From CAZSSM01 sp964609385 (GTDB lineage Bacteria; Planctomycetota; Planctomycetia; Isosphaerales; Isosphaeraceae), in the NCBI GenBank assembly GCA_964609385.1, contig CAZSSM010000038.1, forward strand, positions 1 through 64,000: a stretch of DNA of 64,000 nt, given 5' to 3'. Position numbers and translations under genes: made by a program. Position 1 is the first letter of the stretch. Each line of letters starts with the position of its first letter. This document shows positions 8,485-19,856 of the stretch, piece by piece. Below the pieces are notes generated by a model that was not told the origin of the DNA, searched no databases, and saw nothing but the letters and a program-made list of their open reading frames with translations.

Positions 8485-10251
8485 TCAGGCCGAGGATCTG
8501 GCGACAGCGGCCGTGGACCGAGGTGTCGGTCGCGAACCCTTCCTCTTGGACTTCGCCATCGAAGCGGCACTGGTGGTCTTGACCGTCGTCCGGACCGCCG
8601 ACTGCGCCAGCCGGCCGTCGGCCCAGCGATCGACCAGGCCGAACAGCCGGTGATCCTCGCCGAGTTGCTCGGCCATCAGTTCGGCGTAGACGGCTTCCTC
8701 GAGATCGCGCGGCATGCGGCCGTCGACCAGCGGGGTGCGGTCGTCGATGCCTCGGTGGGCTGCCCAATCGGCGGCGACCTCCACCATCAGTTCGGAGAGA
8801 CCGGTCCCCTGATCGAACTGGAGCTTCTTGCGCCAGGCGACCGCCTCGGGCAGCAGGTCGGCGAAGGCGCTTCGGAGGACCCACTTGTCGATCCGACGCC
8901 CATCGACCAGACGAAGCTTGCGGCTCGGGTCGATCCGCATCGCCAAGGCGATCAGGGCCGCATCCAAGAACGGCACCCGGGCTTCCAAACCCTGGGCCAT
9001 CGTGATCCGGTCGACCCGTTGCAGGTTGACCGAGTGCATCGCCAGGATCGAGCGATGGAGTTCGCCGCTGAGTTCCGGCGTGGCCCCGTAATCACGGTGA
9101 TAGGTGTAGCCGGCGAACAACTCGTCGGCCCCCTCACCGGTCAGCACTACTTTGACATGTTCGCGAGCTAACTGACTGACATACCAACAAGGGATTGCCG
9201 AGCGGACCAGGTCGCGGTCGAAGCTCTCCAGGTGCCCCAGGATCTCCGGGAGGTCGCGGCGGATCTCCTCGGGCGTGATCCGGTGCTCGTGATGGATCGT
9301 GCCGAGATGCTCGGCCATCAAGCGTGCAGCGGCCAGGTCGGACGATCCCTCCAGGCCGACCGCAAACGTGTGCAGCGTGCCCTGGTGCCGCTTGGCCAAG
9401 GCGGCCACGATCGAGCTGTCCAGGCCGCCGGAGAGGAAACAACCCAGCGGCACGTCGCTCTGGAGCCGCTTGACCACCGATGCCTCGACGACCTGACGGA
9501 CCTCAGCGATCCGAGTCGCGTCGTCCCGATCATCGTCGGCCGGCTCCGGCACGCTTCGGTACGGCCGGATCGCCTCGAGCCAGTCACCGCGAGACGAGTC
9601 GAACAGGTGGCCCGGGGGGACCACCGCAATCTCGTCGGCCACCGGCAAGAGCGCCTTGATCTCCGAGGCGAAGTAGGTGGTTGGCCGATCTGTGGCGGTC
9701 CGACCCCCGTTGCTCCGACGCCCGATGTAGAGCGGCTTGATGCCGATCAGGTCGCGGGCCGCGACCACCCGACGGCCATCGCTCACCACGAAAGCAAACA
9801 TGCCATCCAGCCGCGACGCCAGCGCCTCAGCGCCGAGCAGACGGCTCCCGTGCAGCACCACCTCCGAGTCACTGCCGGTGACGAACCGGTCGGCACCCAA
9901 TTCGTCGCGGAGATCCTGGAAGTTGTAGATCATCCCGTTACAGACCGCCGCCAGGCGGCCCGGACCTGGAATGTCCGGCGGTTCTACGAGGGGTTGCGAA
10001 CCCCCGGCCGGATCCATGATCGCCAGCCGGCGATGGCCCAGCATGACCGGCGCCCGCAGCGGTCCGGCCGCAGCCGACACCCCTTCGCCCAACGAATCGT
10101 TGGCGAACGAGTTGGGCTCCCCGTGTTTCCGGCCGGCCACGTGCATCCCATGGCCATCCGGGCCTCGATGCGAGAGTTGTGCCAGCATGGTTTCCATCGA
10201 ACCGATCGATCCCGCGTCGCCATCTCCGACGATCGCCGCAAGGCCACACAT
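8485..10251 (-). CDS. asnB: Asparagine synthase (glutamine-hydrolysing)
   Basis: 588 residues. The N-terminal class II glutamine amidotransferase domain begins MCGLAAIVGDG, so Cys2 becomes the N-terminal nucleophile after Met removal; HRGPDGHG and the CNGMIYN loop complete the glutaminase site. The synthetase domain has the ATP-pyrophosphatase loop SGGLDSS at about residue 275 and the TGEGADELFAGY motif. The reaction is aspartate plus glutamine plus ATP to asparagine, glutamate, AMP and PPi. The last 25 or so residues are a basic, Ser/Arg-rich tail unlike the core. Related enzymes also amidate sugars or peptides in surface biosynthesis, but nothing nearby points to this. It stands alone; the gene upstream on the same strand is 226 bp away beyond a hairpin. 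Confidence 0.95.
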   Translation of the reverse strand: MCGLAAIVGDGDAGSIGSMETMLAQLSHRGPDGHGMHVAGRKHGEPNSFANDSLGEGVSAAAGPLRAPVMLGHRRLAIMDPAGGSQPLVEPPDIPGPGRLAAVCNGMIYNFQDLRDELGADRFVTGSDSEVVLHGSRLLGAEALASRLDGMFAFVVSDGRRVVAARDLIGIKPLYIGRRSNGGRTATDRPTTYFASEIKALLPVADEIAVVPPGHLFDSSRGDWLEAIRPYRSVPEPADDDRDDATRIAEVRQVVEASVVKRLQSDVPLGCFLSGGLDSSIVAALAKRHQGTLHTFAVGLEGSSDLAAARLMAEHLGTIHHEHRITPEEIRRDLPEILGHLESFDRDLVRSAIPCWYVSQLAREHVKVVLTGEGADELFAGYTYHRDYGATPELSGELHRSILAMHSVNLQRVDRITMAQGLEARVPFLDAALIALAMRIDPSRKLRLVDGRRIDKWVLRSAFADLLPEAVAWRKKLQFDQGTGLSELMVEVAADWAAHRGIDDRTPLVDGRMPRDLEEAVYAELMAEQLGEDHRLFGLVDRWADGRLAQSAVRTTVKTTSAASMAKSKRKGSRPTPRSTAAVARSSA

Positions 10252-10416
10252 GTCCTAAACCTAACTTTGAATGGAACCAGATCCGGGTCAGGCGGTAGGC
10301 CGGCAGGAACTTCCGAGTCCCCAAAACCTAGAACAGCATAGCCACCTCGTCCAGAAATTGCAAGACCAATCGATAAATATATCCTGAAAAGCCCAATGAA
10401 TTATGGGATAGTCGAG

Positions 10417-10443
10417 GCCCGGACCGGTCTCCCCGGACCGGGC
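10417..10443 (-). terminator. Hairpin downstream of the double PBP-fold gene
   Basis: Two 11-base arms (10417-10427 and 10433-10443) pair with a single A-A mismatch around a 5-base loop. It lies 34 bases past the stop at 10478 and before the asparagine synthase start. No strong U tract follows, so intrinsic termination is only probable. Confidence 0.35.
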
Positions 10444-10477
10444 TTGAGAGGGATGCGTCCGCCCGCCGATGCCGGGC

Positions 10478-12547
10478 TCACTCGGCGATCTGCCAGGCCC
10501 AACGGAACAGGTTCCGAGCGTCGGCGTAGCGGCCCGGGGTCCCGCTCGAGCCGAGGACCACCACGATCCGCGACCGTCCGTCCCGACGTCCCAAGGCGAT
10601 CAGACAGGCGCCGGCGGCCCGCGTCGTCCCGGTCTTCACCCCCAAATATCCTTCGGTTCCCAATAAACGATTTGTGTTGCGCCAGACCACGGTCCGGCGT
10701 CCCTCCGGACCGACCAACTCGGCCGCGTATTGACGAGTCGCCACGATCGTCCGGAACACCGACGATTCCAGGCAGTGGTACGCCAGACGGGCCAAGTCGG
10801 CCGCGCTGGCCTTGTGGTTCGGCGCGGTCAGGCCGTGCGGGTTGGCGAACCCGGTCTGTGCGAGTCCGAGCCGATCGGCCTCACGATTCATCTCGGCGAC
10901 GAATCGAACCAACGGGTCGGTCGGGTCCTCGCCATTCTCAGGCATCTCGGGTGCTGCAAACCGCGCGCCGAAATGCTCGGCCAGCGCGACCGAGGCGTCG
11001 TTGCCCGAAGGTAAGAGGAGTCCGTAGAGCAGTTCGCCGACGCTCAGCCGCTCGCCAGCGCGGACCGTGGCGGACGACCCGATCACCGCGTCGGCACGCT
11101 CGGAGAAGGTGACCACCTCGTCGAGGACCGACGGGTCGTCCTCGGCCAGCTTGAGGACCAGCCGCGCCGTCATGATCTTGGTCGTGCTGGCCATGTCGCG
11201 CGGCTGGTCGGCCGAGGCTCCTTGGAGGATCGCCCCGGTCTCGGCGTCGGCGATGACCCAGGACGCCGCGGTGACGAAGGGTGCACCGTCCAACGGATCG
11301 GGCTGATCAAGCGGGAGGACCTCGGCATTGACCTGCTCGGGGGTCGGGCCAACGGTGGGTGGTTCTGAGGAGCCGAGCTTCTCCAGGGTGGCCGGACCGA
11401 CGATTCCATCGGCGTTCAGGCCGACCTGCTCCTGGAATCGGAGGACTGCGCCCTCGGTGGCCGGGCCGAAGTCACCGTCGACGCTGAGCTCTGGGCTCGG
11501 CTCGAGCGCGCGGTTGAGGGCCCGCTGAAGCGTCTCGACGCGTGGGCCGTTGTCGCCTTTGCGGAGCGGCTCAGGGCCATCGGCGTCGGATTCGGCCTCC
11601 GGCCCGGAGATCTGGAAGTGGTTGTAGACCTCCAGGGCGATCCGCGACAGCAGACGTTCGGCGGCGTTGTCGTCGGACCAGCGTCGGTCGGCGTTCTCGG
11701 CCGTCAGGACGCAGAGCGCCACCGGCCCGGCGGGCGTCTCGAGGATCGCGGCGGAGGTCCGGACCGGGCTGACCGCGCCGGTCTTGTGGTACACGGTCGT
11801 CCCGGCCGGCAGGAGCCGTCGGAACATCGAGGTGTCCTGGCAGTTCTTCAGGTGGTCGCGCATCGCACGGCACGCCTCGGCATCGACCAATTCGTCGCGG
11901 TAGATCATGCCGAACAGCGCGACCATGTCCGAGGCGGTCGTGCTGCCGAGGCCAAACTGACGGCTCCGCTCCATCGCCACGGAGGTGTCACGTCGATAGA
12001 CCTTGGAATGGATCTGGGTCTCAGGGAAGCCGAGTTGGGCCATCCTCCGGGCCGTCGCACCAATACCGATCCGGTCGAGCACCAGATTGGTCGCCGTGTT
12101 GTCCGAATAGGCGATCATCAGGCGGACCGCGTCGCGGAGCAGGAGGGGGGCGCCATCGGAGAACTGGTCGGTCAGGATCCCCGAGCCGGGTACCTTGTCC
12201 TCAGCCTGCAGGGTGATCGTCGAGTCGAGGTCGATCCGGCCGTCACGGTCTTGGCGATAGGCCTCGATCATGACCGGGACCTTGATCAGGCTGGCCGTCG
12301 GCATCGGCACGTCGGCCCGATACGCGTAGCTCTCCCCCGTCTCCAGATGCTCGACGGCCACGGCGACCTGACCGTCGTGCTCGCCGATCAAGCCCTCCAG
12401 GCGCTCGGCCATCGTGATCTCGGCCCTTGACAACGAGGCCCAAAACCCCGACGCGCCAAGGACCACCGCGACGACCGCCAGGCCCCGGAGGGCCAGGCCC
12501 CGGGTCCGATCGCGACGTTGAGCCGCACCACGCACAAAGACGTTCAT
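10478..12547 (-). CDS. Exported fusion: class-A serine hydrolase, PG-binding domain and S11 D,D-carboxypeptidase
   Basis: 689 residues. The ATG at 12547 is preceded by AGGAGAGAGA and begins a signal peptide (about 1-42), so it is chosen over an upstream ORF start. Residues about 45-310 form a class A beta-lactamase-like fold with SLIK (Ser86/Lys89), SDN (148-150) and KTG (255-257). The ExxLN omega-loop motif of true class A beta-lactamases was not found. Residues about 328-392 are a PG_binding_1 domain. Residues about 425-685 are a peptidase S11 D-Ala-D-Ala carboxypeptidase with STTK (454-457), SGN (514-516) and KTG (638-640). Thus one periplasmic chain carries two complete serine active sites joined by a cell-wall anchor. 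It probably trims peptidoglycan; the first domain's substrate is unknown. Confidence 0.9.
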   Translation of the reverse strand: MNVFVRGAAQRRDRTRGLALRGLAVVAVVLGASGFWASLSRAEITMAERLEGLIGEHDGQVAVAVEHLETGESYAYRADVPMPTASLIKVPVMIEAYRQDRDGRIDLDSTITLQAEDKVPGSGILTDQFSDGAPLLLRDAVRLMIAYSDNTATNLVLDRIGIGATARRMAQLGFPETQIHSKVYRRDTSVAMERSRQFGLGSTTASDMVALFGMIYRDELVDAEACRAMRDHLKNCQDTSMFRRLLPAGTTVYHKTGAVSPVRTSAAILETPAGPVALCVLTAENADRRWSDDNAAERLLSRIALEVYNHFQISGPEAESDADGPEPLRKGDNGPRVETLQRALNRALEPSPELSVDGDFGPATEGAVLRFQEQVGLNADGIVGPATLEKLGSSEPPTVGPTPEQVNAEVLPLDQPDPLDGAPFVTAASWVIADAETGAILQGASADQPRDMASTTKIMTARLVLKLAEDDPSVLDEVVTFSERADAVIGSSATVRAGERLSVGELLYGLLLPSGNDASVALAEHFGARFAAPEMPENGEDPTDPLVRFVAEMNREADRLGLAQTGFANPHGLTAPNHKASAADLARLAYHCLESSVFRTIVATRQYAAELVGPEGRRTVVWRNTNRLLGTEGYLGVKTGTTRAAGACLIALGRRDGRSRIVVVLGSSGTPGRYADARNLFRWAWQIAE

Positions 12548-12972
12548 TCTCTCTCCTATCGAGCGGATTAATCGATCATGACTCGGTCGATCTGCACCTT
12601 GAACCGAACGCCCAGGCCGAACAGCCCTGCGTCCGATCGAAGGCCGTCCCCACGATACGGAATGACACGGCGATCTCCACCGATTGGTCGATTCCATGGC
12701 TCATACCTCGTTGGATATCGAGGACTGAGTCGCAAACAGCCTTTGTTCGAGGCTCGGGGACCGATCGACGGCGCCCACAACGACAACGCCCCGGATCGGT
12801 CGAGCGTCGTCGCGGCTCGTCCGCCCCAGGGCGTTCAGGCAGGCATGGCTTGGATTTGGGTGGGCATGGCTCGACGGCCCACTCACCGGATGGTCGCTCG
12901 GTCGCCGAGATCGGCTCTGCGCTGATTCGGATCGGATCTCTTCGGATCAGTCGTTCTCAGATCAGAATCAGA
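12548..12972. other. Intergenic region
   Basis: 425 bp between the PBP-fold fusion start and the pckA stop, both on the minus strand. Short direct repeats (TCTGATCTGA twice, minus strand, about 12952-12974) follow the pckA stop; they do not form a stem. No gene is supported. Confidence 0.4.
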
Positions 12973-14559
<1,587 letters not shown>

Positions 14560-14854
14560 GCGATCGTCCTTTCGACTCGGAAATCTGTCAGGGGGAGGAC
14601 CTCATTCTGGAGCGCCCGATCCCCCAGATCTCACAGTACCAGCCAACGAGTCGGACGAGTACCGCTCCTGGCGAATTCCCGGTTCCGTCATCGAAACGTG
14701 TCGGGTGATCGCTCAGATCCCTGGCAACGAACACAAGATTTGAATCGATAATTTACATAAATTTTGCCATCAAACCAATCGCTTCCGAATCGGACCCACC
14801 GAGCGATCCCAGAGAAGACGCCGGGCCCACCCATTTCGGCCTGGAGAACCCCGA

Positions 14855-16201
14855 TCAACCGTCGGGGACCGATTCGGGATCGAAGCGGGCCGGTTGTCCG
14901 GTCGTGGCCAGGACGGCGGCCCAGAGTTCGCCTTCGAGGTCGACTTGGCGCCTGGTGGCCACGACCATCGGGATCGGCAGATGGACGAACCGCCCGTTCA
15001 TCTGACCGATGAGTATGTCGGTGCGCCCGGCCATCGCCGCGTGCGCCGCGTGCCTGGCCAGTTGGTCGCAGAGCAGGCTGTCGTCGCAGTTGGCCGGGAC
15101 GCTCCGAATTGTGTAGCTCGGGTCGATGTATTTTAGGTCGACAGGTTTCCCAAGCTTCTTGAAATGCCCGACAATCTCGGTCTTCATGTGCATGCCGATA
15201 TCTTGATATCGCTGGTTCCCCGAGGCGTCGCGGCCCAGGTCGGACTCACCGAAGAGGTGCTGGCCGGCACCTTCGGAGACGACCATGACCGCGTGGCTGC
15301 GCCGGTCCATGCGTTGCTCCAGATGCTCCAGGAGCCCGCCGGGCCCTTGCAGTTGGAAGGGGACCTCGGGGATCAGCGTGACGTTGACCTCCTGGCAAGC
15401 GACGGTGGCGCCACAGGCGATGAAGCCGCTGTCGCGGCCCATCAGCTTGACCAGGCCGATACCCCGGGGGGCACCATTGGCCTCGGTGTGTGCCAGGTGG
15501 ATGACGCGTCTCGCCTCCTCGATCGCCGTGACGTAGCCGAAGGTCCGGCTGCAGTAGCCGATATCGTTGTCGATCGTCTTGGGGATTCCGACCACAGCGA
15601 TGGGCAGGCCGCGACGGCCGATCTCCGCGACGATCTGGTGCGCTCCGCGCTGGGTCCCGTCGCCGCCGACGGTGAAGAGGATCGAGATCTGCTCGCGGAC
15701 CAGCGTGTCGACCATCACGTCGATCGGCTGCGGCCCGCGCGAGCTGCCCAGGATCGTCCCACCGGTCTGTGCGATCCACGAGACGAAGTCGCGGGTCATT
15801 CGGATCGGTGGTTCGCCGACCTCGGGATTGAGCCCACGATAGCCGTTGCGGATCCCCAGTACGTCGGGCACACCGTAGTTGAAGTGCAATTCCAAAAACA
15901 GCGAACGCACGACATTGTTGAGGCCCGGGCAAAGCCCACCACAGGTGACCACCGCAGCGCGGGTCTGGGACGGCTCGAAGAAGATCTTCGACCGGGGACC
16001 GGCCTTCTCGAAGACCAGGCTGTCGTCGGTCCCGACCTCGATCCCATTATCCTCCTCGATGTCGAGTTGGTGACGGACCCAGGTCTGATCCGAGACGAAG
16101 CGACACATCCCCCGTCGGGGGGTCGTCGACAAATTCAGGGGCGAGTCGTGGTGGGCCGGCCCCAATCGCGGGACCTCGATCCGGTTCAGCCCGTTTTCCA
16201 T
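14855..16201 (-). CDS. 6-phosphofructokinase, probably ATP-dependent
   Basis: 448 residues from the ATG at 16201, which has GGGAGG upstream; an ORF start 36 bp earlier has no such site. The PFK core carries GGLCPGLNN for the phosphate loop, GGDGTQRGA, and PKTIDND with the catalytic Asp, then MGRDSGFIA. In this superfamily Gly in GGDGT with Lys in PKTIDND is the combination found in plant-type ATP-PFKs, while PPi enzymes have GGDD with Lys. ATP use is therefore predicted, but must be measured. An N-terminal extension of about 90 residues is also like the long PFK group. The neighbour pckA works on the opposite side of the glycolysis/gluconeogenesis balance. Confidence 0.9.
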   Translation of the reverse strand: MENGLNRIEVPRLGPAHHDSPLNLSTTPRRGMCRFVSDQTWVRHQLDIEEDNGIEVGTDDSLVFEKAGPRSKIFFEPSQTRAAVVTCGGLCPGLNNVVRSLFLELHFNYGVPDVLGIRNGYRGLNPEVGEPPIRMTRDFVSWIAQTGGTILGSSRGPQPIDVMVDTLVREQISILFTVGGDGTQRGAHQIVAEIGRRGLPIAVVGIPKTIDNDIGYCSRTFGYVTAIEEARRVIHLAHTEANGAPRGIGLVKLMGRDSGFIACGATVACQEVNVTLIPEVPFQLQGPGGLLEHLEQRMDRRSHAVMVVSEGAGQHLFGESDLGRDASGNQRYQDIGMHMKTEIVGHFKKLGKPVDLKYIDPSYTIRSVPANCDDSLLCDQLARHAAHAAMAGRTDILIGQMNGRFVHLPIPMVVATRRQVDLEGELWAAVLATTGQPARFDPESVPDG

Positions 16202-16366
16202 TCCCAACAGCCCTCCCGGCTCGCGGTCCCACGGCACCTCAGACTCGACCCCCTCCTATCGACACGGCCAAGCCAACACACGGCCAAACCAATGTACCGA
16301 TGGACAAAGGACGATCTCCACCTTTGAGATCGTGACGGTCGCGATCGCCGAGAAGCCGATGCCGTT

Positions 16367-17785
16367 CTACGGCTCAATGTCGGAGGCTTCAAGGCCCTCT
16401 CCCGGGGTCGTCGTCGAACTGACCGACGGGGAGGATCGCAGATGATCGGTCACACGGAGAAACTCCCCGCCGTTGCAGGCAGCCAACAGCGGCGTCAAGA
16501 TCACTGCAAAGACCAAGGCCAGGGGTCGCAGCGGCGTGGTGCAGGTCATCGCCGCCATCAGGATCAGCGGGAGCAGCAGATGCGCCGAGTACAACATTGG
16601 CTGCCCCCCATACAGCGAATGCAGGACGAGTTGGCCAAAAAAGGTCAGCCCCAGGGCGATCCGGAAGGGCCGTCGTTCGGTCTTTCGCACCAATTCCACC
16701 GCCCAACTGATCAGGCCAACGGCCAAAATGGTGATCCAAATCAACACGGCCAGGAGCCGGAGACCCCGATCCGGGAATACCCCCAGCCCTCGGTTCCGCT
16801 CGATCTCGACCCAAGGGATCGATTCCTCGGATCCCTCCGACTCGACCGACTTGATGCTAAGCTGTGTTTCAGGAATCACGACCGGTTCGACGAGGACCTC
16901 GGCCACCAGTCCGGGGTCCGGCGCGTGCATGAATTTCACCTCGCCGCGGAGATCGCCCACCCATCCTGAAGAGGGGATGAGGATGAGCTTCTGTACGCTG
17001 AAGACGATCAGCAACAGGACTCCAGAGGAGACCAGCAACAAGACGGCACGGGTCAAGCGTTGGGTCACGAGGTTCGTCGCGATGGCGAACATCCCGTTGG
17101 TGATGGTGAATCCGAAGGCCAACACACCATTAATCACGAACCAGAACCGCGGGACCTTCCGACGCTCGGCGAGGAGCACCAAGAGATAGCTCGTGGCGAT
17201 GGAGAGGAACCCGAAGCTGAAGGTCTCTGGGACCGTGAAGAAGAACAGGCTGGCGGCGCTGGAGATCCCGAGCGAGGTGAAGATCAGCGCGTCCAGGCTC
17301 CGGCCCAACATGATCCGCAAGAGGATGTAGCTCAAGGCAGTGGCCAGACCGGAAACTCCCGCGATGACGAGGCGGACCTGCTCGAACGCATCGGCTCCGG
17401 TCACTGCACCCACAGCGCGGGTTGCGCCCAAGCCGACGAGAGAGAAGATCGGATGAATATTGTTGCGGTAATGTGAACCTTCCCGAGTCACCATATTCGA
17501 ATAGACGAGCGATGTATCCGCGTTGAAGTACGAATTAAAGCGACTTTCTTCCAAACATAGCGACTGACACCACGGAAACGCGAAGTACGAAGCGATCGCC
17601 GCAGCCAAAGATAGTCCGACCACGATGGCGATGTCTTCAAGAAACCAACGCGAACGGCTCAGCTCCGGATCGGTCAGGGACTGCGCGGCTGAGTCGTCAG
17701 AGCGATTCGATGCGGCGAACTCTGAATGAGGACGACCGTCACTTGGATTTCGATCGGGATACCAGTCTTCGTCGCCGCGTCTCAT
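16367..17785 (-). CDS. Polytopic membrane protein, possibly a GT-C-type glycosyltransferase
   Basis: 472 residues from the ATG at 17785, which has AAGG seven bases upstream. Longer readings to 17875 begin at TTG and look less likely. About ten hydrophobic helices are visible, with a first helix near 55-75 and an extramembrane loop rich in acidic residues around 300-340. The topology, and a short SRFNSYFNAD segment after the first helix, suit a GT-C-like lipid-linked sugar transferase, but no diagnostic motif is clear. GC content dips in the N-terminal part. No operon partner; the next gene is convergent-free and far. Confidence 0.6.
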   Translation of the reverse strand: MRRGDEDWYPDRNPSDGRPHSEFAASNRSDDSAAQSLTDPELSRSRWFLEDIAIVVGLSLAAAIASYFAFPWCQSLCLEESRFNSYFNADTSLVYSNMVTREGSHYRNNIHPIFSLVGLGATRAVGAVTGADAFEQVRLVIAGVSGLATALSYILLRIMLGRSLDALIFTSLGISSAASLFFFTVPETFSFGFLSIATSYLLVLLAERRKVPRFWFVINGVLAFGFTITNGMFAIATNLVTQRLTRAVLLLVSSGVLLLIVFSVQKLILIPSSGWVGDLRGEVKFMHAPDPGLVAEVLVEPVVIPETQLSIKSVESEGSEESIPWVEIERNRGLGVFPDRGLRLLAVLIWITILAVGLISWAVELVRKTERRPFRIALGLTFFGQLVLHSLYGGQPMLYSAHLLLPLILMAAMTCTTPLRPLALVFAVILTPLLAACNGGEFLRVTDHLRSSPSVSSTTTPGEGLEASDIEP

Positions 17786-18019
17786 CACCAAAGCCTTCAT
17801 CTGGAGGGGTAACGCGCACTGGGGGAAGATCGACTGTAATACCCTCATCGTTGCAGATGACTGCGTAATGTTCAACCTCGTCCATCATTGCAATAAGTTG
17901 ACCCGACCTGATGATGACTATTGTCACCAATGTAATCTACTTAAACTGCAAGACGACGCGAGACGCGCCTAGGAGAGTCCCAATTCGGCGGATTTAAGCT
18001 ATACTCAGGAGGTCCGCGG

Positions 18020-19786
18020 ATGGCGGCATGCCGATCCAGCGGCCGCTCCCTCGACCGAGCGATGACGATCCCGATGACGATGACGGCATCGCTCTCGATC
18101 TCGACGACCCAGCACACCTCGGCTACCGTAGCTCTCCCAGACTGTCACTGCACCGAGGGATCTTCGAGCATGTCCCACAGCGCGACCCAACCGCCGCAAG
18201 CCTCCGCTGCGACCTCGGCCGTCCTGGTCGTCGACCTGGACAACAGCCTGATCACCACCGACTTGCTCTATGAGGGGCTCTTCCGGCTGATTAAAGCCAA
18301 GCCGTGGTTCCTGCTGATCGTGCCGTTCTGGCTGCTCGGTGGTAAGGCGGGACTCAAGTCCAAGCTGGCCGACGCTGTCTCGATTCAGCCCGACGAGCTG
18401 CCCTACAACGAAGCGCTCTTGGAGGTGATTCGGGCCGAGCGCGCTCAAGGGGTGCCGATCGTCCTGGCCACCGCCTCGCATCAAGACTGGGCCCAGTCAA
18501 TCGCCGACCATCTGGGCCTCTTCGACGCGGTCCTGGGCAGCACGCCGGAGCGAAACCTGAAAGGGCGCGCTAAGCTCGAGGCGATCCAAGCCTACTGCCG
18601 CGACCGGGGCTTGGATTCGTTCGCCTACGTCGGCGACTGCGACGCCGACCTGCCGATCTGGGAGGCCGCCCACGAGGCCTATGTCGTCGCGCCCAGTCGC
18701 GCCCTCTTGCGTCGGCTGGAGGCGGTCCACGATCGGGTCCGCCCCGTCGGTCAGAGCAGCGACCGGCTCCGGGCGGCGATCCGAGCCCTCCGACCGCATC
18801 AATGGGCCAAGAACGTCTTGATCTTTATCCCTTTGATCCTCTCGCAGCAGTTCCTGATCGCGGCCAAGCTCGTGCCGGCTCTTCTGGCCTTCGCCTCGTT
18901 CAGCCTGGCCGCCTCGGCGATCTACCTGGTCAACGACCTGTTGGACCTGGGCTCGGACCGCAAGCACGAGGTGAAACGGAAACGTCCCTTCGCTTCAGGC
19001 GCCTTGCCGCTGGCCTGGGGACCGCCGATGACCCTGGCCCTGCTGACAGCCTCCCTGATCTTGGCCCTCTTCGGCCTGCCCACGACCTTCAGCGTCATCC
19101 TCGTCATTTATCTGTTCCTGACGACGGCCTACTCGTTCTACCTCAAGAGCCGACTGATGGCCGACGTCCTGCTGTTGGCCTCCCTCTACACGATCCGGAT
19201 CTTCGCCGGCGGCGCGGCCATCGGGACCGGCGTCACCGAATGGCTGACGGCCTTCTCGATGTTCTTTTTCCTGTCCCTGGCCTTTGTCAAGCGGTACGTC
19301 GAGCTGGACCGATCGATCGTCAAGGCGGAGAGCGACGAGGCCGAGGGACGGCCGGCCAAGATCTCCGGGCGCGGATACTATCCCGGCGACATCAGCCTGA
19401 TCGAATCGATCGGGCCGACCTGCGGCTACCTCTCGGTCCTGATCATGGCCCTCTACGTCCAGAGCCCGCAGGTCCAACCCTACTACAACAATGTAATGCT
19501 TTTATACTTGCTCTGCCCCATCCTGCTCTACTGGCTCAGTCGGATCTGGTTCCTGGCCAAGCGCCGGCAGATGCCCGGCGACCCGGTCGTCTTCGCCATC
19601 AAGGATCGCTCCAGCCAACTGATCGGCGTGCTGGCCGCCTCGATCCTGATCGCCGGCGCCAAGCTGCCGCCCTTCGACATCGGGATCATCGCCACCGAGC
19701 CGTCCGGTCCGGTCGCGAACGAGGCCGAGACCCCGAGCAACCCCGAGGCCCTGGCCGAAGATGGGGCCGAGCCGGACACCCCATGA
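18020..19786 (+). CDS. HAD phosphatase-UbiA prenyltransferase fusion
   Basis: 588 residues from the ATG at 18020, which has a perfect AGGAGG seven bases upstream. An internal ATG at 18170 (after GAGGGA) would remove 50 Ser/Thr-rich residues and is a real alternative. A HAD domain comes first (motif I DLDNS at about 72-76, later GDCDADLPIWEA), then a UbiA-type membrane domain with about eight helices, motif NDLLDLGSDRKHE (about 305-317) and a second Asp motif region YLKSRLMADVLL. UbiA enzymes move prenyl or prenyl-phosphate groups; relatives with this layout resemble decaprenyl-phosphate 5-phosphoribose synthases of arabinan precursor pathways. The HAD domain could remove a phosphate from the product, which is inference. 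The C-terminal 30 residues are acidic. Confidence 0.85.
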   Translation: MAACRSSGRSLDRAMTIPMTMTASLSISTTQHTSATVALPDCHCTEGSSSMSHSATQPPQASAATSAVLVVDLDNSLITTDLLYEGLFRLIKAKPWFLLIVPFWLLGGKAGLKSKLADAVSIQPDELPYNEALLEVIRAERAQGVPIVLATASHQDWAQSIADHLGLFDAVLGSTPERNLKGRAKLEAIQAYCRDRGLDSFAYVGDCDADLPIWEAAHEAYVVAPSRALLRRLEAVHDRVRPVGQSSDRLRAAIRALRPHQWAKNVLIFIPLILSQQFLIAAKLVPALLAFASFSLAASAIYLVNDLLDLGSDRKHEVKRKRPFASGALPLAWGPPMTLALLTASLILALFGLPTTFSVILVIYLFLTTAYSFYLKSRLMADVLLLASLYTIRIFAGGAAIGTGVTEWLTAFSMFFFLSLAFVKRYVELDRSIVKAESDEAEGRPAKISGRGYYPGDISLIESIGPTCGYLSVLIMALYVQSPQVQPYYNNVMLLYLLCPILLYWLSRIWFLAKRRQMPGDPVVFAIKDRSSQLIGVLAASILIAGAKLPPFDIGIIATEPSGPVANEAETPSNPEALAEDGAEPDTP

Positions 19787-19788
19787 TT

Positions 19789-19807
19789 GATTCCCTTTTG
19801 GGGAATC
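19789..19807 (+). terminator. Short hairpin after the HAD-UbiA stop
   Basis: GATTCCC and GGGAATC are perfect 7-base arms around a TTTTG loop, beginning three bases after the stop codon. The genes on each side converge here, so it could serve both. There is no following U run. Confidence 0.4.
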
Positions 19808-19856
19808 GGAACGGCTCGCCAAGGTGACCCATCGTCGTCAGGCTGAGCCCGTCGGG

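Noticed and set aside
10478..12547. Antibiotic-resistance beta-lactamase
   Set aside because: The class-A-like domain lacks the ExxLN motif needed for deacylation and is fused to wall-binding and carboxypeptidase domains.
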